Positions 14,019-26,666 of a stretch of DNA of 64,000 bases are shown here, piece by piece. The position numbers were made by a program, and so were the translations under genes. The notes beneath the pieces are model-generated. The model had not been told where the DNA came from. It saw only the letters and a program-made list of their open reading frames with translations, and did not search any database. Origin of the DNA: Salvia splendens. Taxonomy: Eukaryota > Streptophyta > Magnoliopsida > Lamiales > Lamiaceae. The stretch covers positions 10,082,729 through 10,146,728 of the forward strand of contig NC_056038.1 of assembly GCF_004379255.2 (NCBI RefSeq), read 5' to 3'. How positions within the stretch are numbered: the first letter of the stretch is position 1; each line of letters opens with the position of its first letter.

Positions 14019-14357
14019 TGTTTAAGCCGAATTGTGGTCTTGTATCCTCTTTAGAAGCTTTGACTTCAATCGTTGGCTTATTGCAGTTCGTTTCAGACGA
14101 AGTGCTTGTTTAAGCTGAATTGTGGTCTTGTATCTTCTGTAGAAGCTTTTGACTCACAACCGTTTAGCTTGTATATGTTCTAAGAAGGGGATCAGCCTTC
14201 GAAGAACAAGATACCTCAGTAACATTTGTAAGAGACGACACGCACAGAGACAGACAAAACGCATACAGACAAAACGCACAGAGACAAATAAAGACAAGTA
14301 AACCAAATAAAGCACATTGACTGAACAAGACTCAAGACTGACTGACCGGACTGTCTC

Positions 14358-17300
14358 TTACAAATGGAACTTTTTGAGGTTGGAAATGTGCCATGTCGGG
14401 GTACCTGTTTCTCCTGACATGTGAGCCAATTTGTAAGACCCTTTGCCGAGGACTTCTGCACCCGATACGGACCTTCCCATGTGGGTTCGAGCTTTGCCCA
14501 GCTTTTTTGCTCGGCTTACTTCGTTGTTTCTCAGACGAGATCTCCACTTGAAATTGTAGCTTCTTCACCCTTTGGTTGTAATACCGGGCTACTTGCTCCT
14601 TGTACTTGGCTGCTTTTATGCATGCCAATTCTCTTCTTTCTTCGGCAAGATCTAGCTCGGCTCTCAGTCCGTCGTCATTCATTTCTGAGGAGAAATTTAG
14701 AGTTCGGGGACTGGGTACGCCGATCTCCACCGGAATCACGGCTTCAGTGCCGTACACAAGACTGTACGGAGTTTCACCGTTGGAGGTTGTGGGTGTAGTT
14801 CGGTAGGACCATAGGACTTGAGGGAGATTTTCTACCCATTGTCCTTTGGCTTGTTCTAACCGAGCTTTTAACCCTTTCACCAGGATACGATTTGTTACCC
14901 CGTTTGTCCGTTTGCTTGTGGATGAGAGACCGAAGTGAACCGCTGTTGAATATTCAGCTCTTGGCACCAATTCTTGAACGTCTTGTCGGTGAACTGAGTC
15001 CCGTTATCCGAGATGAGGATGTGGGGTATGCCAAATCGGCACACTATGTTCTTCCAGACGAAATCCAATGCCTTCGAGCTCGTTATCGTAGCTAATGGTT
15101 CAGCTTCCACCCACTTCGTAAAGTATCCACGGCAACGATTAGGAATTTCATTTGCCGAGGAGCTTGAGGAAGTGGTCCACTATGTCTATGCCCATTGCAT
15201 GAAAGGCCAAGGGCTTTGCATAGTGAATAGATCGGTCTGCGGCATCCTTGGATATTTGCATGGATTTGGCACTTCGGGCATGTCTTGACGAGCTGCACTG
15301 CTTCTTGTACCAAGGTTGGCCAATAATATCCCCATCTTAGAACTTTTTTAGCTAAAGCTCTAGCTCCGATGTGGCCCGCACGATCCTTCATGAACTTCTC
15401 TGAGGATGTAGTCCGTCTCTTCTGGTCTACGCACCGCAATAACGGCTGGAGGTAAGACTTTCTAAAGAGGACTCCTTCATGAAGTTCGTACCGAAGTGCT
15501 CGGCACGTGATCTTCCGAGCTTCTCTCTATCCTCGGGCAATTGTCCTGATCCAGATACTGCAAGATCGGCGTCATCCAGTTCGGCGAGCTGGACACTGAA
15601 TGTACCTCGCTTCATCAATGCTTCGATGCATTAATTCTTCCGCCTTTGAGCTCGGATCTGAGGCCAACTTACTTAAGGTATCTGCTCGGCTATTTCCGCT
15701 CTGGGAACGCGGATTATCCGAAAATAGGAGAAACTTCGGCTGATGCTTTTGCGCTTTGTCCAATACTTCTTCATTCTCTCGTCACGGGCTTCACTTGTAC
15801 CAACATGTGATTTACTATGACTTGTGAATCACAATGGACTTTGAGAGATTTAACGAGCAGACTTTGCGCTAACTGGAGTCCGGCAAGGAGGGCTTCGTAC
15901 TCGGCTTCATTATTAGTAGTGGGGAATAGGAACCGAAGTGAGTAGGTTACCTCGTGTCCGTCGGGAGCGACGAGTAAAATACCAGCTCCACTTCCATCTT
16001 GTTTGAAGCTCCATCTACGAATCCGCTCCAGCAGTCTGGCGGCTCTACTTCGGATTCCAAGGGCTGTACTAGTTCGGCATTGGCAGAATTTTTCTGTTCG
16101 GCAATGACAGGGATTGCTTGATCGAACTTGGCCTCTGCAAGAAATTCTGCCAAGGCTTGTCCCTTGATGGCTTTTCGAGGTAGGTACTCGATTCGAGTGT
16201 TCTCCCAGCTCTATGGCCCATTTGGCGATTCTGCCTGATGCTTCTGGCTTGGTCAAAACTTGCCGAAGAGGCAGATCGGTTAAGACACATACCTTGTGAG
16301 CATAGAAGTATGGCCGCAGTCTCCTTGCTGCATTTACTAACGCCAGAGCAATTTTCTCCAGAGGTTGATACCTTGTTTCTGGACCTCTTAATGCTCGGCT
16401 TGTAAAGTAGATGGGAAACTGCTTTAGGCCTTCTTCTCGTACAAGCACCGCGCTAATGGTTTGATCGGATGCCGCTAAGTATAAGAAAATTACTTCGGCT
16501 TCGGTTGGAGCAGAGAGAATAGGAAGCTCGGCTAGATAACTTTGAGCTCGTCAAAGGCCTTTTTCTGCTCGGCTCCCACTCGAACTTGGTGGCTTTTTCA
16601 ACACCTTGAAGAACGCAATTGCTTTTCGGCTGCTTGGGAAAGGAATCGATTCAGTGCGGCTAGACATCCGGTTAGCCTTTGCACGTCATGTATGGACTTC
16701 GGCATTGCCATGTTCTGAACGACTTGAACTTTTGAAGGGTTTGCCTTGAGTCCGTCCTTTGAAACCAACAACCCAGAACTTTCCCGAATCTACCAAAAAG
16801 GTACACTTTTGGGATTAAGTTTGAGGTTGGCTTTTCTTGAGCACGTTGAGAGTGGACTTGAGGTTGTGCTCGTACTCCGAAGTGCTTTTGCTTTTGACGA
16901 CTATATCGTCAAACATACACTTCGACCTCCTTTCAATCAGGTGCCGAAAAAGCTTGTCTACCATCCTTTGATAAGTGGCTCCGGCATTCTTTAGACCGAA
17001 TGGCATCTGTTTATAAGCGAAAATGCCGAAATCGGTAATGAAAGCTGTTTTCGGAGCGTCACTCTCATCCATCAATACTTGGTGATATCCTTTGTATAAA
17101 TCAAGAAAACAGAAAATTTCGAAGCCGATCAAAGCTTCTACTTTTTTATCTATATTCGGAAGGGGATAGCAAATCTTTTGGACAGTGCTTGTTTAGATCG
17201 GTAAAATCTATGCACATCCGCCATCCTCCTCCTTTTTTTCTTGATCATCACAGGATTGGCCACCCAAGAAGGATATTTCACCTCGAATAGTACATCCGCT

Positions 17301-19705
17301 TTTAGTAATTGGCGGACTTCGTCATGGATGACTTGGCTTCTTTCTGCCGCAAAGAGTCTTTGCTTCTGTTTTACCGGCCGGATTGAAGATCAATATTTAA
17401 CCGATGAGTGATTACCTCGGGGGGCACTCCGGTCATGTCCAACGGAGACCATGCAAAGACATCTTTGTACTCCTTGAGGAGCTGAATGGTCTTTTCCCGA
17501 GTAGAGCGCGTTCCTGCGAAGCCGACCTTGACCGTTCTGGATGGATCATCTTCGTATAACTGAACGGTCATTGAGTTCGGCTCTGAAGTGACTTCGGTCA
17601 TCTCGCTTGCCTCTGACTCCGGTTGCTGTGATTGCTATGCTTGATGGTGCCGAACTGATTGCTCGGCACTTTTAAGCGCAATCTGCAGACATTCTTTTGC
17701 TCTCTTTTGATCACCTCGGATGACCGCTATCCCTTTTAGTGGGGATCTTGATGGTGAGGTGATAAGTAGAGCAAACGGCCCGAACTGCGTTGAGCCAGTC
17801 TCTTCCCAGGATGATGTTGTACGGAGACCGAGCTTTTACCACAAAGACTCGATCATCGTATTGGAACTTGTAGGCGCTTTTCCCACCGTGATCGGAAGGC
17901 TGATAATACCTTCAGGGCGGGTTCCTCCTGGGCGAAACTTTTCAGAGGAAGTGGAGCCGGACTGAGCCGAGCTGGATCCACTTCCATTTTATCGAAACAT
18001 TCTTTAAAAAGAATGCTGACTGACGCTCCTGTATCCACAAATACTCTGTGGATCAGTTTGTTTGCCACTCCGGCTTGAATGACAATAGCGTCTTGGTGAG
18101 GAGAGATGGCTGGGACGGGATCGGCATCTGAAAATGTAATCACTTCGTCCTTCTTCAGCCTTTTATGTGTTGCTCCTCTTGATTGGAACCTCTGCGTTCT
18201 GCTTTTAGGGACGACTTAGTCTTCCGGCAGGGAGAGCATCAATAGTCAGGATTACTCCATCGTATTGCGGCTCGTCGTCGTCCTCGGGATCCTCATGCCT
18301 TTTCGGATCCTGAGGATTGCAGTTCGCACCTCTCTGCCTTTTGTTCTTTTTCGGCTGCTTGCTTGATATTTTTTTAACGTTCCTGTTTTCACAAGAACAT
18401 CAATACCTGCAGCCAAATTCTCGGCATTCTCGTATCGTGACCGTGGGTTTGATGGAAGGGAGCAATATTGATCCTGAGGTCGCCGTGCGGCTGATTTCGT
18501 CATCCGCTTTGGTCTTTCGAACATATCGGAATGTAGTTCGAAAATTTCCGCTCTTGACTTGTTCAGCGGTACGAACTGAGCGGGCAGCTTTCTCGGGATT
18601 GAGACGGGGTCCCAATCTGTCTTGCACCGGGGCCTTTTGAATTCTTTCAAATGGAGTCCGGCGAGGATGCCCCCGATCGCTATGATCGGGCTTCCTTCTG
18701 TCTTCTCGGGACGATGAGCTGTCTAACGACCGTTTGCGACGGTCTGCCTCATCGGCCCGGGAGTACTGGTCCCGCAATGTCCCACATTTCCTGAGCTGTC
18801 TGCGGACCGCACTCACACGAGCTTCCTGTAGAGAGCTCCGGGCAGGATTCCATTTTGGAATGCCGAGATGATAAGCAGATCGTTGAGATCGTCTACTTGC
18901 AGGCATTCCTTGTGGAATCTTGTCATAAAGTCGCTGATTTTTTCGTCGCGACCTTGACGAATGAAGCAGCTGAGCCGAAGTGATCCGGGCTTCCGCTTTC
19001 TGAAAGAACCTCCGGTGGAAAGCATCCATTAGATCTCGGTAGGATCTAATGCTGCCTTGAGGAAGGCTGTCGAACCACCTTCTGGCGTTCCCAATGAGCA
19101 GCTCGGGGAACAGCTTGCACATATGGACCTCATTGAGACCCTGGTTCGCCATATTATATTGATAGCGTCCCAAGAAGTCATGAGGATCCTCTAGCCCGTC
19201 ATAAGTCATTGACGGTGTCCGGTAGTTCCGCGGCAAGGAGTTCGGGTGATGTCGTCTGAGAACGGAGTCTTTAATGCTCCGTACATGGCGAACCGACATC
19301 TCTTCGGTACGGAGGAGATGAAGTTCTCCTGTGGTTCCGGTACCGAGGAGGAACAGGAACATGTCGGGGTTGAGGATTCTTTCTCTGGAAGACACGTCAC
19401 TACTGCGGTAGTGACTTTCATGTCTGGATGAGGAGGGAGAATCCGCCGTTGTCTTCTCCGGCTGTTTGCTCTTCTGCAGGAAGGTTAAGAACTCCTCTGC
19501 TTCTCGGCAAGAACAGCTTGACAGCTTCATTTAAATCGGGCTGCTGGGAAGACTCGGTGCGATGACTCCTGGAGTGGCTTGTTCTTCATCGTGAAAACTG
19601 GAAGTAGATGTCTCCCGAGGCTGTTTTTCCGGACCTGCGGGCTGGACTAGCTTCCTCATGGTTTTCACGAACGGTATTACGGGTAGTGTGTGATCTGGTA
19701 TGCAT
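14358..19705 (-). pseudogene. gag-protease-RT-RNase H-integrase polyprotein, multiply frameshifted
   Basis: The coding region starts at the ATG at 19703-19705 (MHTRSH) and ends with a stop at 14358-14360. Gag spans roughly 18250-19705 and protease lies near 18040 (FVDTGASVS). RT lies at about 16800-17600, the first RNase H near 16250-16450, the archaeal-type RNase H near 15700-16000, and integrase at about 14390-15440 (SDNGTQFTD, GNTQ-type core). The frame changes at many points, so no intact protein is made. Between RT and RNase H it is intact (EEGLKQFPIYFTSRALRG), which shows what the forward copies have lost. The in-frame UAG between protease and RT is conserved at 17635-17637, followed by CAAUCA. 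Confidence 0.88.
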
Positions 19706-19767
19706 TTTTTTTTGGGGTGGAAAAAGGGTCAAAAATTCGCTTATCACAAATTTGGTTCTCTGGTTCC

Positions 19768-19781
19768 CACAGACGGCGCCA
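19768..19781 (-). promoter_or_regulatory. Primer-binding site of the reverse gypsy element
   Basis: Read on the minus strand it is TGGCGCCGTCTGTG, one base after the LTR end. The first nine bases could pair with the 3' end of a tRNA-Asp-type acceptor (inferred from known plant tRNAs). It matches the forward elements exactly. Confidence 0.8.
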
Positions 19782-19782
19782 G

Positions 19783-20423
19783 TGATGAATCGGCGAATTT
19801 CTGATGTTAGTGAATGCAGGAAAAACGCAGATCACGACACAGAGAATTTACGTGGTTCGATTTACTGAGGTAAATCTACGTCCACGGGGAAGAAAAAGAG
19901 CAGAGTTGTATTGCTTGATCTGTTTTCTACAGCTTACAATACAGACTTGCTATTTGTATTCTATCTCTAGAGATCGAGAGAATGTAACCCTATCTATCTG
20001 ATCTAGGTTCTATTTATACAAAGGACCAAGATCGTGGCATGCAGCTATTTACTAGGTAGTGGATGTCGTGGAGATCGTGGCGATCTTGCATGGGTCCACT
20101 ATCCTGCATGAGTTAATGACTGCTTGACACCACTAATAGATCGTGGGTGTAGTGGAGGTCGTGGAGGTTCTGCATGAGTCCACTATCTCCCAGTTCGGTC
20201 GAATACTGAGACCGAACTGCTGAATTATTGCCGAGCAGCTTTTGCCGATCTGAGAGTAGAGCTTGATGCCGACCTGAGAGCAGAGTTTGATTGGTTGGCT
20301 TTTACCGAGCTGTAGGCTGGGGCCGAACTCTTTGGTTGTGCCGAACTGAACTCTTTAGTCATGCCGAACTGATACTCTTCTTGGGCTTTACTGCTGTTGG
20401 CTTGTTTAGTACGTACTCCATCA
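19783..20423 (-). repeat. 5' LTR of the reverse gypsy element
   Basis: On the minus strand it begins TGATGGAGTACG and ends ATTCATCA, adjoining the primer-binding site. It is 641 bp long and alignable with, but clearly diverged from, the 657-bp LTRs of the complete element, including a diverged version of the internal repeat of AGTTCGGCACAACCAAAGAG type. Confidence 0.88.
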
Positions 20424-20694
20424 ATTTGTGATTAGAATTTAGATATATATACCAACTCCCAACATTTAGGTTTTGATTGAACTTAATATTATGACATTTC
20501 AATATATATTCAAAGATGTGAAAATGAAATATAAACATTCGAGTGCCTTACTTTGGCAATACGGTGTTTTGTTTTTTTTAAATGCTCATTTTGTTCAATA
20601 GTTTTTCACTCTCTCTCTCACAAACACACACACACACAGTTTTCTTTTTAGTTTGCAAAATGCAAGCATGGCTGGTGCGGTTATGTATAGAATG

Positions 20695-20786
20695 ATGGCA
20701 GCTGTGGCTGGTTGTGATGCTTTGCAGCAGAGTATTTGGCGATCCAGACTTGCTTCAAGATATTTGTGTTGCTGATCTCACTTCTG
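20695..20786 (+). pseudogene. Germin-like protein gene, exon 1 relic
   Basis: The segment encodes GDPDLLQDICVADLTS, the conserved mature N-terminus of plant germin-like proteins (secreted cupin glycoproteins of the cell wall). It is preceded by a hydrophobic stretch that would be the signal peptide. The ATG at 20695 and the conserved part are in different frames, so there is an indel within the signal peptide. No GT donor follows the expected exon end and the frame runs into a stop. The matching second exon is at 28009-28480, about 7.2 kb away. Removing the two transposons between them leaves an intron of about 650 bp. Confidence 0.75.
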
Positions 20787-22026
20787 CTACTTATCCATTT
20801 TAAACTATTTTATGATTGTACATGACATGACCACTACTTCAATTCTCCATAATTTCTTATTTTATCTCTACTCTAAGGGCTTGTTCTGTTTGTCATATAG
20901 AGGTCATTTAAATTATGTATCTGTGCCTATCATGTGTTCTATTTGACATACACCATAAATGCACAGCCCTACAAATGGGCTTTGGCCCGTTTCTTTTTGG
21001 CCATATAATGGCGTTAGTGTATCGGGGTCTGGCCCTACGATACATATTAGGCTCTAATCAGGGTTTGAGGTAAACCAATAACATTTGCTTTGAACATGCA
21101 TAGAAAATTGGGGGAATCGTAGCATAACATTCCCAAACCAACACAAGCCCTTTGAACAAATCTGTGCAGAAGAGAAGCGACACTCACCGCAACGAGAGAT
21201 TTCAGGTGAGTCTGTTCTTTGTTTTGTTTGCATTGATTAATTTTTTCGAAGGCTACAAACCCAATTCGAATTTGTAATTTTGAATTAATCCTCCTACCGG
21301 TTCATTCCCTATTTTTTTTTCGAAATCTACAAAACCCATGGAATCTCCCTTTCTAATTGAATAATTTGAATTTGTAATTTTGAATCCAACCCAAGTTTAC
21401 AATTGAATTGATTAATTCATTTGAATTTGAATTTTTTTGGAGGCTAAAAAACCCTAGATCGTATTGTGGGGAATCTGCCTTTCAGTTAATGTAGCAAACG
21501 AATTTATTAATTCATTTGGCCGTTTTCGAATGCAATCCGGTGTTATAGGTTATATGGATTGTAGAATTACGTGGCTGATTCGTTTTGTGCGTCTCGACGT
21601 GTGATTTGGGGTTTTTGAATGCAAATGAAACCGCGTAATAGATGTTAATTAAGATGTCTGGTTTAATGATAAAGAATTAAAGATGCTGAATTTTGGTTGA
21701 ACTCAGTGAGAAAAATGGGATTTTGAAGTTTTCCACTGCAATGGTGCATAGTTTAATTTTTTCTCATCCAATTGCTTACTTTGAATTTGTAATGTTGAAT
21801 CCAATCGATTCAAAATATAGTGTGAGAAATATACCAGTATTTCAGCAACTTGTTGTGTGAAAAAAATTAATATTGATGTTGCATCGTGCTAATTGTGATG
21901 TAGAGAATTCACAGCTTTGTGGTTATTATTTGAATAATGAAAGGGTAGTTGAATAGTTTAAGCTTCCTTTATTTGAATGATGAAAGATTAGTTGGAATTG
22001 AAACTTATTTGTATATCTATGCACAG

Positions 22027-23402
22027 ATGAGGGAACATAAGAAGCAAAATGCTTATGTGAGGCAAATAATTGAGGACATAATTTGGACTCAAACCGTGGC
22101 GCGAATTTGTATACTGCACATGATTTTTAGCAAAGTTTCGAAGAAAAGGAGGCGAGCTGAATTTGCGTTGGCTTACGACATTCTGAATCGAGTACCGATG
22201 CAGATTCAACGTTTAAACAGACTCGTTGGGGTAACTGACACAGATTGTTTAGTTAATTGTAGGATGGACCGGAATACGTTTGGAAGGTTGTGTTCATTGT
22301 TTACAGAGTTGGGAATGTTACGCGTCCGGCGGTTCGTAGGGATAGAAGAGCAAGTCGCCATTTTTCTAGGTGTCATAGCACATCACAAGAAAAACCGTGT
22401 TGTTCGATTTGATCATTGGCGATCAGGGAACACAGTTTCATTCTACGTTCATGAGGTCCTTGCAGCAGTATTAAAGTTGCATTCCTTGTTCTTGGTCAAA
22501 CCCGAGCCTATTCGCGAAGATTGTGTAGATTGGCGATGGAAATGTTTTCAGGTATGTTTTATATTTTAGTAGCGAAGACTATTCTTTTTGGAATAAACTA
22601 TATATTCAGCATTTCACTACGTGAGTGTGTGGCTACTTCTTGTGCATACAGGGGTGTCTTGGTGCTCTTGATGGCACCTACATTGACGTTTTAGTACCAA
22701 ACGAGGACAAACCACGGTTTAGGAATAGGAAGGGTCAGATAACAACCAACACTTTGGCCGCTTGCGACAGGCACATGCGTTTCACATACATATTACCCGG
22801 CTGGGAGGGATCAGCTGGCGATGCTCGAGTGCTTCGCGATGCCGTAACTCGTCCTCATGGGTTGCGAGTCCCAATAGGTAAATTGACTAGCTTTGAATAA
22901 GTTACAATATTCAGCAACATATATCAATTCAAATGGAAAATTTATATTTGGTTAGTTTTTACTAAACTGATGTTGAGTTTTGTCTGGTCTAGGTAATTAT
23001 TATTTGTGTGATAATGGATATGCGAACAGTGAAGGTTTTCTAACCCCTTACAAGGGGGTGAGGTATCACCTCCAAGATTGGGGTCCTGATGCGCAAATTC
23101 CACAAAATGCTGTAGAGCTCTTCAACATGCGTCATACCAAAGCTAGGAATGTAATTGAGAGAGCATTCGCGGTACTGAAGATGCGGTGGGGTATTTTGCG
23201 CAGTGCCTCCTTCTATCCCCTCAAAGTTCAAATAAATTTAATTATAGCATGCTTCCTTCTCCATAACTACGTTCGGTCTGAGATGCCAATTGATCCACTC
23301 GATGACCTTTTGGACTGCATGCCTGAGAGCCAAGGGGCTGAGGCCGAGGGAGATCATAGGGACATTGAATACGTTGACTACGTTGAGGCAACGTCATCTT
23401 GA
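22027..23402 (+). CDS. PIF/Harbinger transposase (DDE_Tnp_4 type), 3 exons
   Basis: The predicted nuclear DDE endonuclease cuts and inserts the element. Exons are 22027-22551, 22652-22877 and 22993-23402, all with GT-AG introns and compatible phases, giving 386 residues, usual for the family. The N-terminal half has the helical DNA-binding region seen in plant relatives ([33 protein letters not shown]). The catalytic residues are present: first Asp in GALDGTYID, second Asp in GSAGDARVL, and Glu in [16 protein letters not shown] chose ATG 22027 as the first ATG in frame. It directly follows a CAG, so a 5' exon upstream is possible. No stop or frameshift was seen; it looks functional. Confidence 0.9.
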
Positions 23403-24169
23403 TCATCCCTTGTTACGCCCACCACCCATTCAAGGCCATTGAGCATTTGGAGTCTGCAGAGATTAGGTAAGCTACCTCCATGCTCGCACATCCATTCATA
23501 AGGAATAACCTTCATGTCAAAAAAGTATGTGTCGTTGTTAGTTTGGAAAGCAAGCCTCGCATGTAAAATACATATGAATTTTCCAACTTACCATGCGGTA
23601 CAAGCATGACCGTGTAGTCAATGTCCGACAAAACGATGGTTTAATGTGCCTAGGAACCGGAAAGTTAGTGGTTATATGCAAAATAAAAATGTTCGATAAT
23701 CGACAACAATAAATTACTTACTCCGGCAGCAGTGGCGGAGGAGCTGATGCTGATGCCATTGCATACATGATGTGATTAGAGAATACAGTTTGGTTCCGAA
23801 GAGTGATACTTTGGGGGCTTGTACAACATAAGCTCTTCAATATAGCTTTGTGGAGGCTACATCTTACCCGTGAGCTGATTTGACAAAGCATTTTCCAAAC
23901 AAAATAAATCTGCTCCACCCATCACTATATGAAAGACAACACAGTAGCAACAATGAGCTGTAAAATCATGCAGGAATCTCCTATTATCATGCAGGAATCT
24001 ACTCTAAACAAGGCTGCGATGGCAGATATGCCCCTCACGAGTCTGATTTGTCTAGTCATTCACGGGCATACAATTGCTTGGGATGGTGATGAAATAACTC
24101 ATATTTAGCTGACCCTTCAATTGAAGCTTGGACCCAGCAACTTTGGCTTCTTTCATTCCTTCACTTGAA
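23403..24169. other. Intergenic DNA inside the Harbinger element
   Basis: This stretch lies between the transposase stop and the downstream Myb-like gene. No coding segment could be supported. It may hold the 5' untranslated region or an upstream exon of the following gene. Confidence 0.5.
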
Positions 24170-24944
24170 ATGGGAACAAAAATCCCTCAACAAGGCTTTT
24201 TCTTTTACAAATCAAGCTGGACAGCTGAGGTAGATTCACTGCTGCTATCCTTGATAATCAAAACCAAAGAAATGAACAAGTGGAGCGGTTCCGTGATCCC
24301 CATACCCATCCTCGAAGAAGTGGCGGAGGTGCTCACCAAAGAAGTGGGGGTGCCATTCACATGGCCACAATTGTACGAGAGATTTCAGAACCTTGAAGAG
24401 AGACACATACTTTTCGACAAGGTAGTCAAAACCAACGGTGTGTATTGGAATGCTAACACCAACGTGGTCATGGCACCGGAGCAAGTATGGAAACCCATTT
24501 TGAAGGTAGGTGGATACAATGTTTGTTTTATGTCAGCTTGTTCATTGTAACTCCATGGCTCCGTTGTTCTTGTAGGAAAATAAATTGGCTGCAGCTTATT
24601 ACTATTGTGGGGACCCCGAATTTCCAAGATTGAGGTTGCTGTTCGGACCGCAAGATATTAAGCAGGAGAGTGCACCACTGATATTCAATATTTCTGACAC
24701 TACCGTGCCCGTAGAGGATCTCAATCTGATGTTTAAGCCATTAGATGGAGTTGGAATGGCGCCGACCGTGGAGCTAAGCGTGTCCGTCTCTTCTCCTCCC
24801 ATGCCCAAAGTGCCAAAGATGAAACGCAATTTGTTTGGAGACGGGTTCACGAATGTGGGTAGTCAGTCCAATAACGAGGATATGGACCCGCGTATCGGGA
24901 AGAAATACCCCCAAAGCCGAAGAAATTTCCTCCAAGCAATTTAG
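24170..24944 (+). CDS. Myb/SANT-like DNA-binding protein within Harbinger, 2 exons
   Basis: Exons are 24170-24505 and 24576-24944 (GT-AG intron of 70 bp, phase 0), about 234 residues from the ATG at 24170. Residues about 10-115 fit the plant Myb/SANT-like fold (Myb_DNA-bind_3 type): WTAEVDSLLLSLI, then FTWPQLYERFQNLEERH, GVYWNANTNVV, and after the splice AAAYYYCGDPEFPRLRLLFG. The C-terminal half is low-complexity with a short basic patch (PKMKRNLFGDG). The frame is open for 14 codons upstream of the ATG, so an earlier exon may exist. The likely role is accessory DNA binding for the transposase (ORF1-like), inferred from context. It differs from the minus-strand Myb-like gene, so the element holds two such genes. 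Confidence 0.75.
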
Positions 24945-25360
24945 GTTCGCCACATGGAAGTTCATGTGGCTCTTCGAACACCCACAAGTATTGACGTTTT
25001 ATGTTGTATTTGTCTTCCTTCTACTCTATTAAGCTAGGTTGTGTATGTGATCTATCTCGTGTACGTTTTGCTGGAATATCTATGTGGAAATTCAATCAAT
25101 GAGATCAATATTTGCTGATTAAGGTTTTCCTTCAAATGCAGCTGATTAAGGAATACTAGGAAATCGTTTACTGATTAAGGCAACATAATCCTTCCTACAA
25201 AAGATGATAGATAATAATATAATCTACAGACAATTGCAACAAGCCAATGTTGAAGAGGGGCTTCCAAAAAAAAAGTTTCAGACAGAAAATAGGCTTTATA
25301 AATTATATCAGGCAAGCCATCGACCTACGCCACCCCTTCACCCGTTGTAGATTCCCCCAT

Positions 25361-26666
25361 CTATCCCGAACCATATTTCGCAAGCACACGAAGCACGAAC
25401 GCGATACGGTCATCATCCGGCATCCCAAGAAAGAAATCCAACCTTTCCACCTTCTCCAGAATAATCTCCCCTGCATCAAACTTTTGCTCCCTTGTCAGTC
25501 CAGGCAAGCGACCTAGTTCAGCAAATACTTCCTTCCGTGCTTTGCTCAGATCGAACTCATAACCAATGCGGAGGGATAAAGAATCCAACCTCACGTTGGT
25601 GGCGTCATTGATTTTCCCCAGCAGTTCAATGAGACCATCTATAGAATGGTCAGCCTTTCTCTTTTTCCCACCCGCAGGCCGAGCAGCTTTCTCACGGTTA
25701 GTGTTGCCTGAGCTTTCAACCGGAGCATCGGGAGGAGTGCTGGTCTGACTCAGTGGATGAGAAGTGGGCACATCAGTAGAGCCAACAGAGTTGCCAACCT
25801 CACCTCCATCGCTTGAGCCTGAGCCGGTGTCCTGAGTGTAAAGCCCATTGACCGCATCCATCAAACCAGTAGCTGATCCCCCAGCAGCCCTATCCTTACC
25901 AAAGATGACCTGCCAATGGTCCCAGAATGGCCAGCTCTTATCCCTCATGTAGCGAGCATGAGGGTCTTGCTGTACATACGAATTCGTAACATAACACACA
26001 CCATCAGAATTGCCAATGTGAAGCAAACATATTGAGTATTATTTTTAAAACTAACTTGAAAACATGATGATATCCATTAGAACGAGATTTGGTACCTTGA
26101 CAATTTGCGACCACTGATCGTCGTCGCAATCTATCTTGTAGTCGTCGTGGAGGTTGAACCCCACACCGCTACGACTTAAGATGCCACGCAAAGAATTGTA
26201 GCATCTTTTCCAGGAAGTGAGCTTCGAGTTAATATGAGGAGTTGCTTTGATGTCAGTGTTGGGGTAATGCTTCTTCAGGGCTTCCTCGAGTCTGCCAAGG
26301 TAGCCTGTCCGAAATCCATTATCGGCTTTCCATCCGGTGACAACAAGGTCCTTCAGCGCAACCACAAGAATCTCCTCCTCACGGTATGACCAGGTTCGGC
26401 GGGTTCGGTCACCGTTGCCTCTCCTTGACCGTCCAAGGCGGGAATTCACTGAACCACAACAAAATCACCCAATTAAAACTGTAAAGCACTGCAAGATCTA
26501 AGAACGAAATGCGAATTCACTGGTGCTTTCAAATAAATTACCAAACGAAATGATGTTGAACCATACGAAAATAAACTCTCTTTTATTCAATTCTGAGATA
26601 GCTATATGTACCTTGCGAACTCGGCACATCAGGGGAAGTGAACCTTGAACGCATGTAGTCAGACAT
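25361..26666 (-). CDS. Harbinger ORF1: Myb/SANT-like DNA-binding protein, 3 exons
   Basis: Exons on the minus strand are 26612-26666, 26096-26448 and 25361-25969, joined by GT-AG introns in phase, giving 338 residues starting MSDYMRSRF. Residues about 35-165 form a Myb/SANT-like domain: TWSYREEEILVVALKDLV, LEEALKKHYPNTDIKATP, SKLTSWKRCYNSLRGILSRS, and the splice-spanning QWSQIVK / DPHARYMRDKSWPFWDHW. The C-terminal half has a Ser/Gly/Pro-rich linker, a basic stretch (GGKKRKADHS) and a helical tail (LPGLTREQKFDAGEIILEKV), as in plant Harbinger partner proteins. It faces the transposase gene in convergent orientation. In known plant systems this protein binds the element ends and brings the transposase to the nucleus. 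Confidence 0.85.

Larger units (their letters stand above)
14019..20423 (-). mobile_element. Ty3/gypsy Tat-lineage retrotransposon, reverse orientation, 3'-truncated
   Basis: This second member of the family lies on the minus strand. Its 5' LTR is at the right end (19783-20423) and its coding region runs leftward to a stop at 14358-14360. About 340 bp of 3' untranslated sequence follow, matching the region around 49000-49200 of the complete element in reverse complement, with a partial internal duplication. The antisense genes, PPT and 3' LTR are missing at the 14019 junction. It has many substitutions against the forward copies, so it is an independent insertion. The 5 bp outside the LTR (ATTTG, 20424-20428) would be its target duplication, but the other end is absent. 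Confidence 0.9.
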
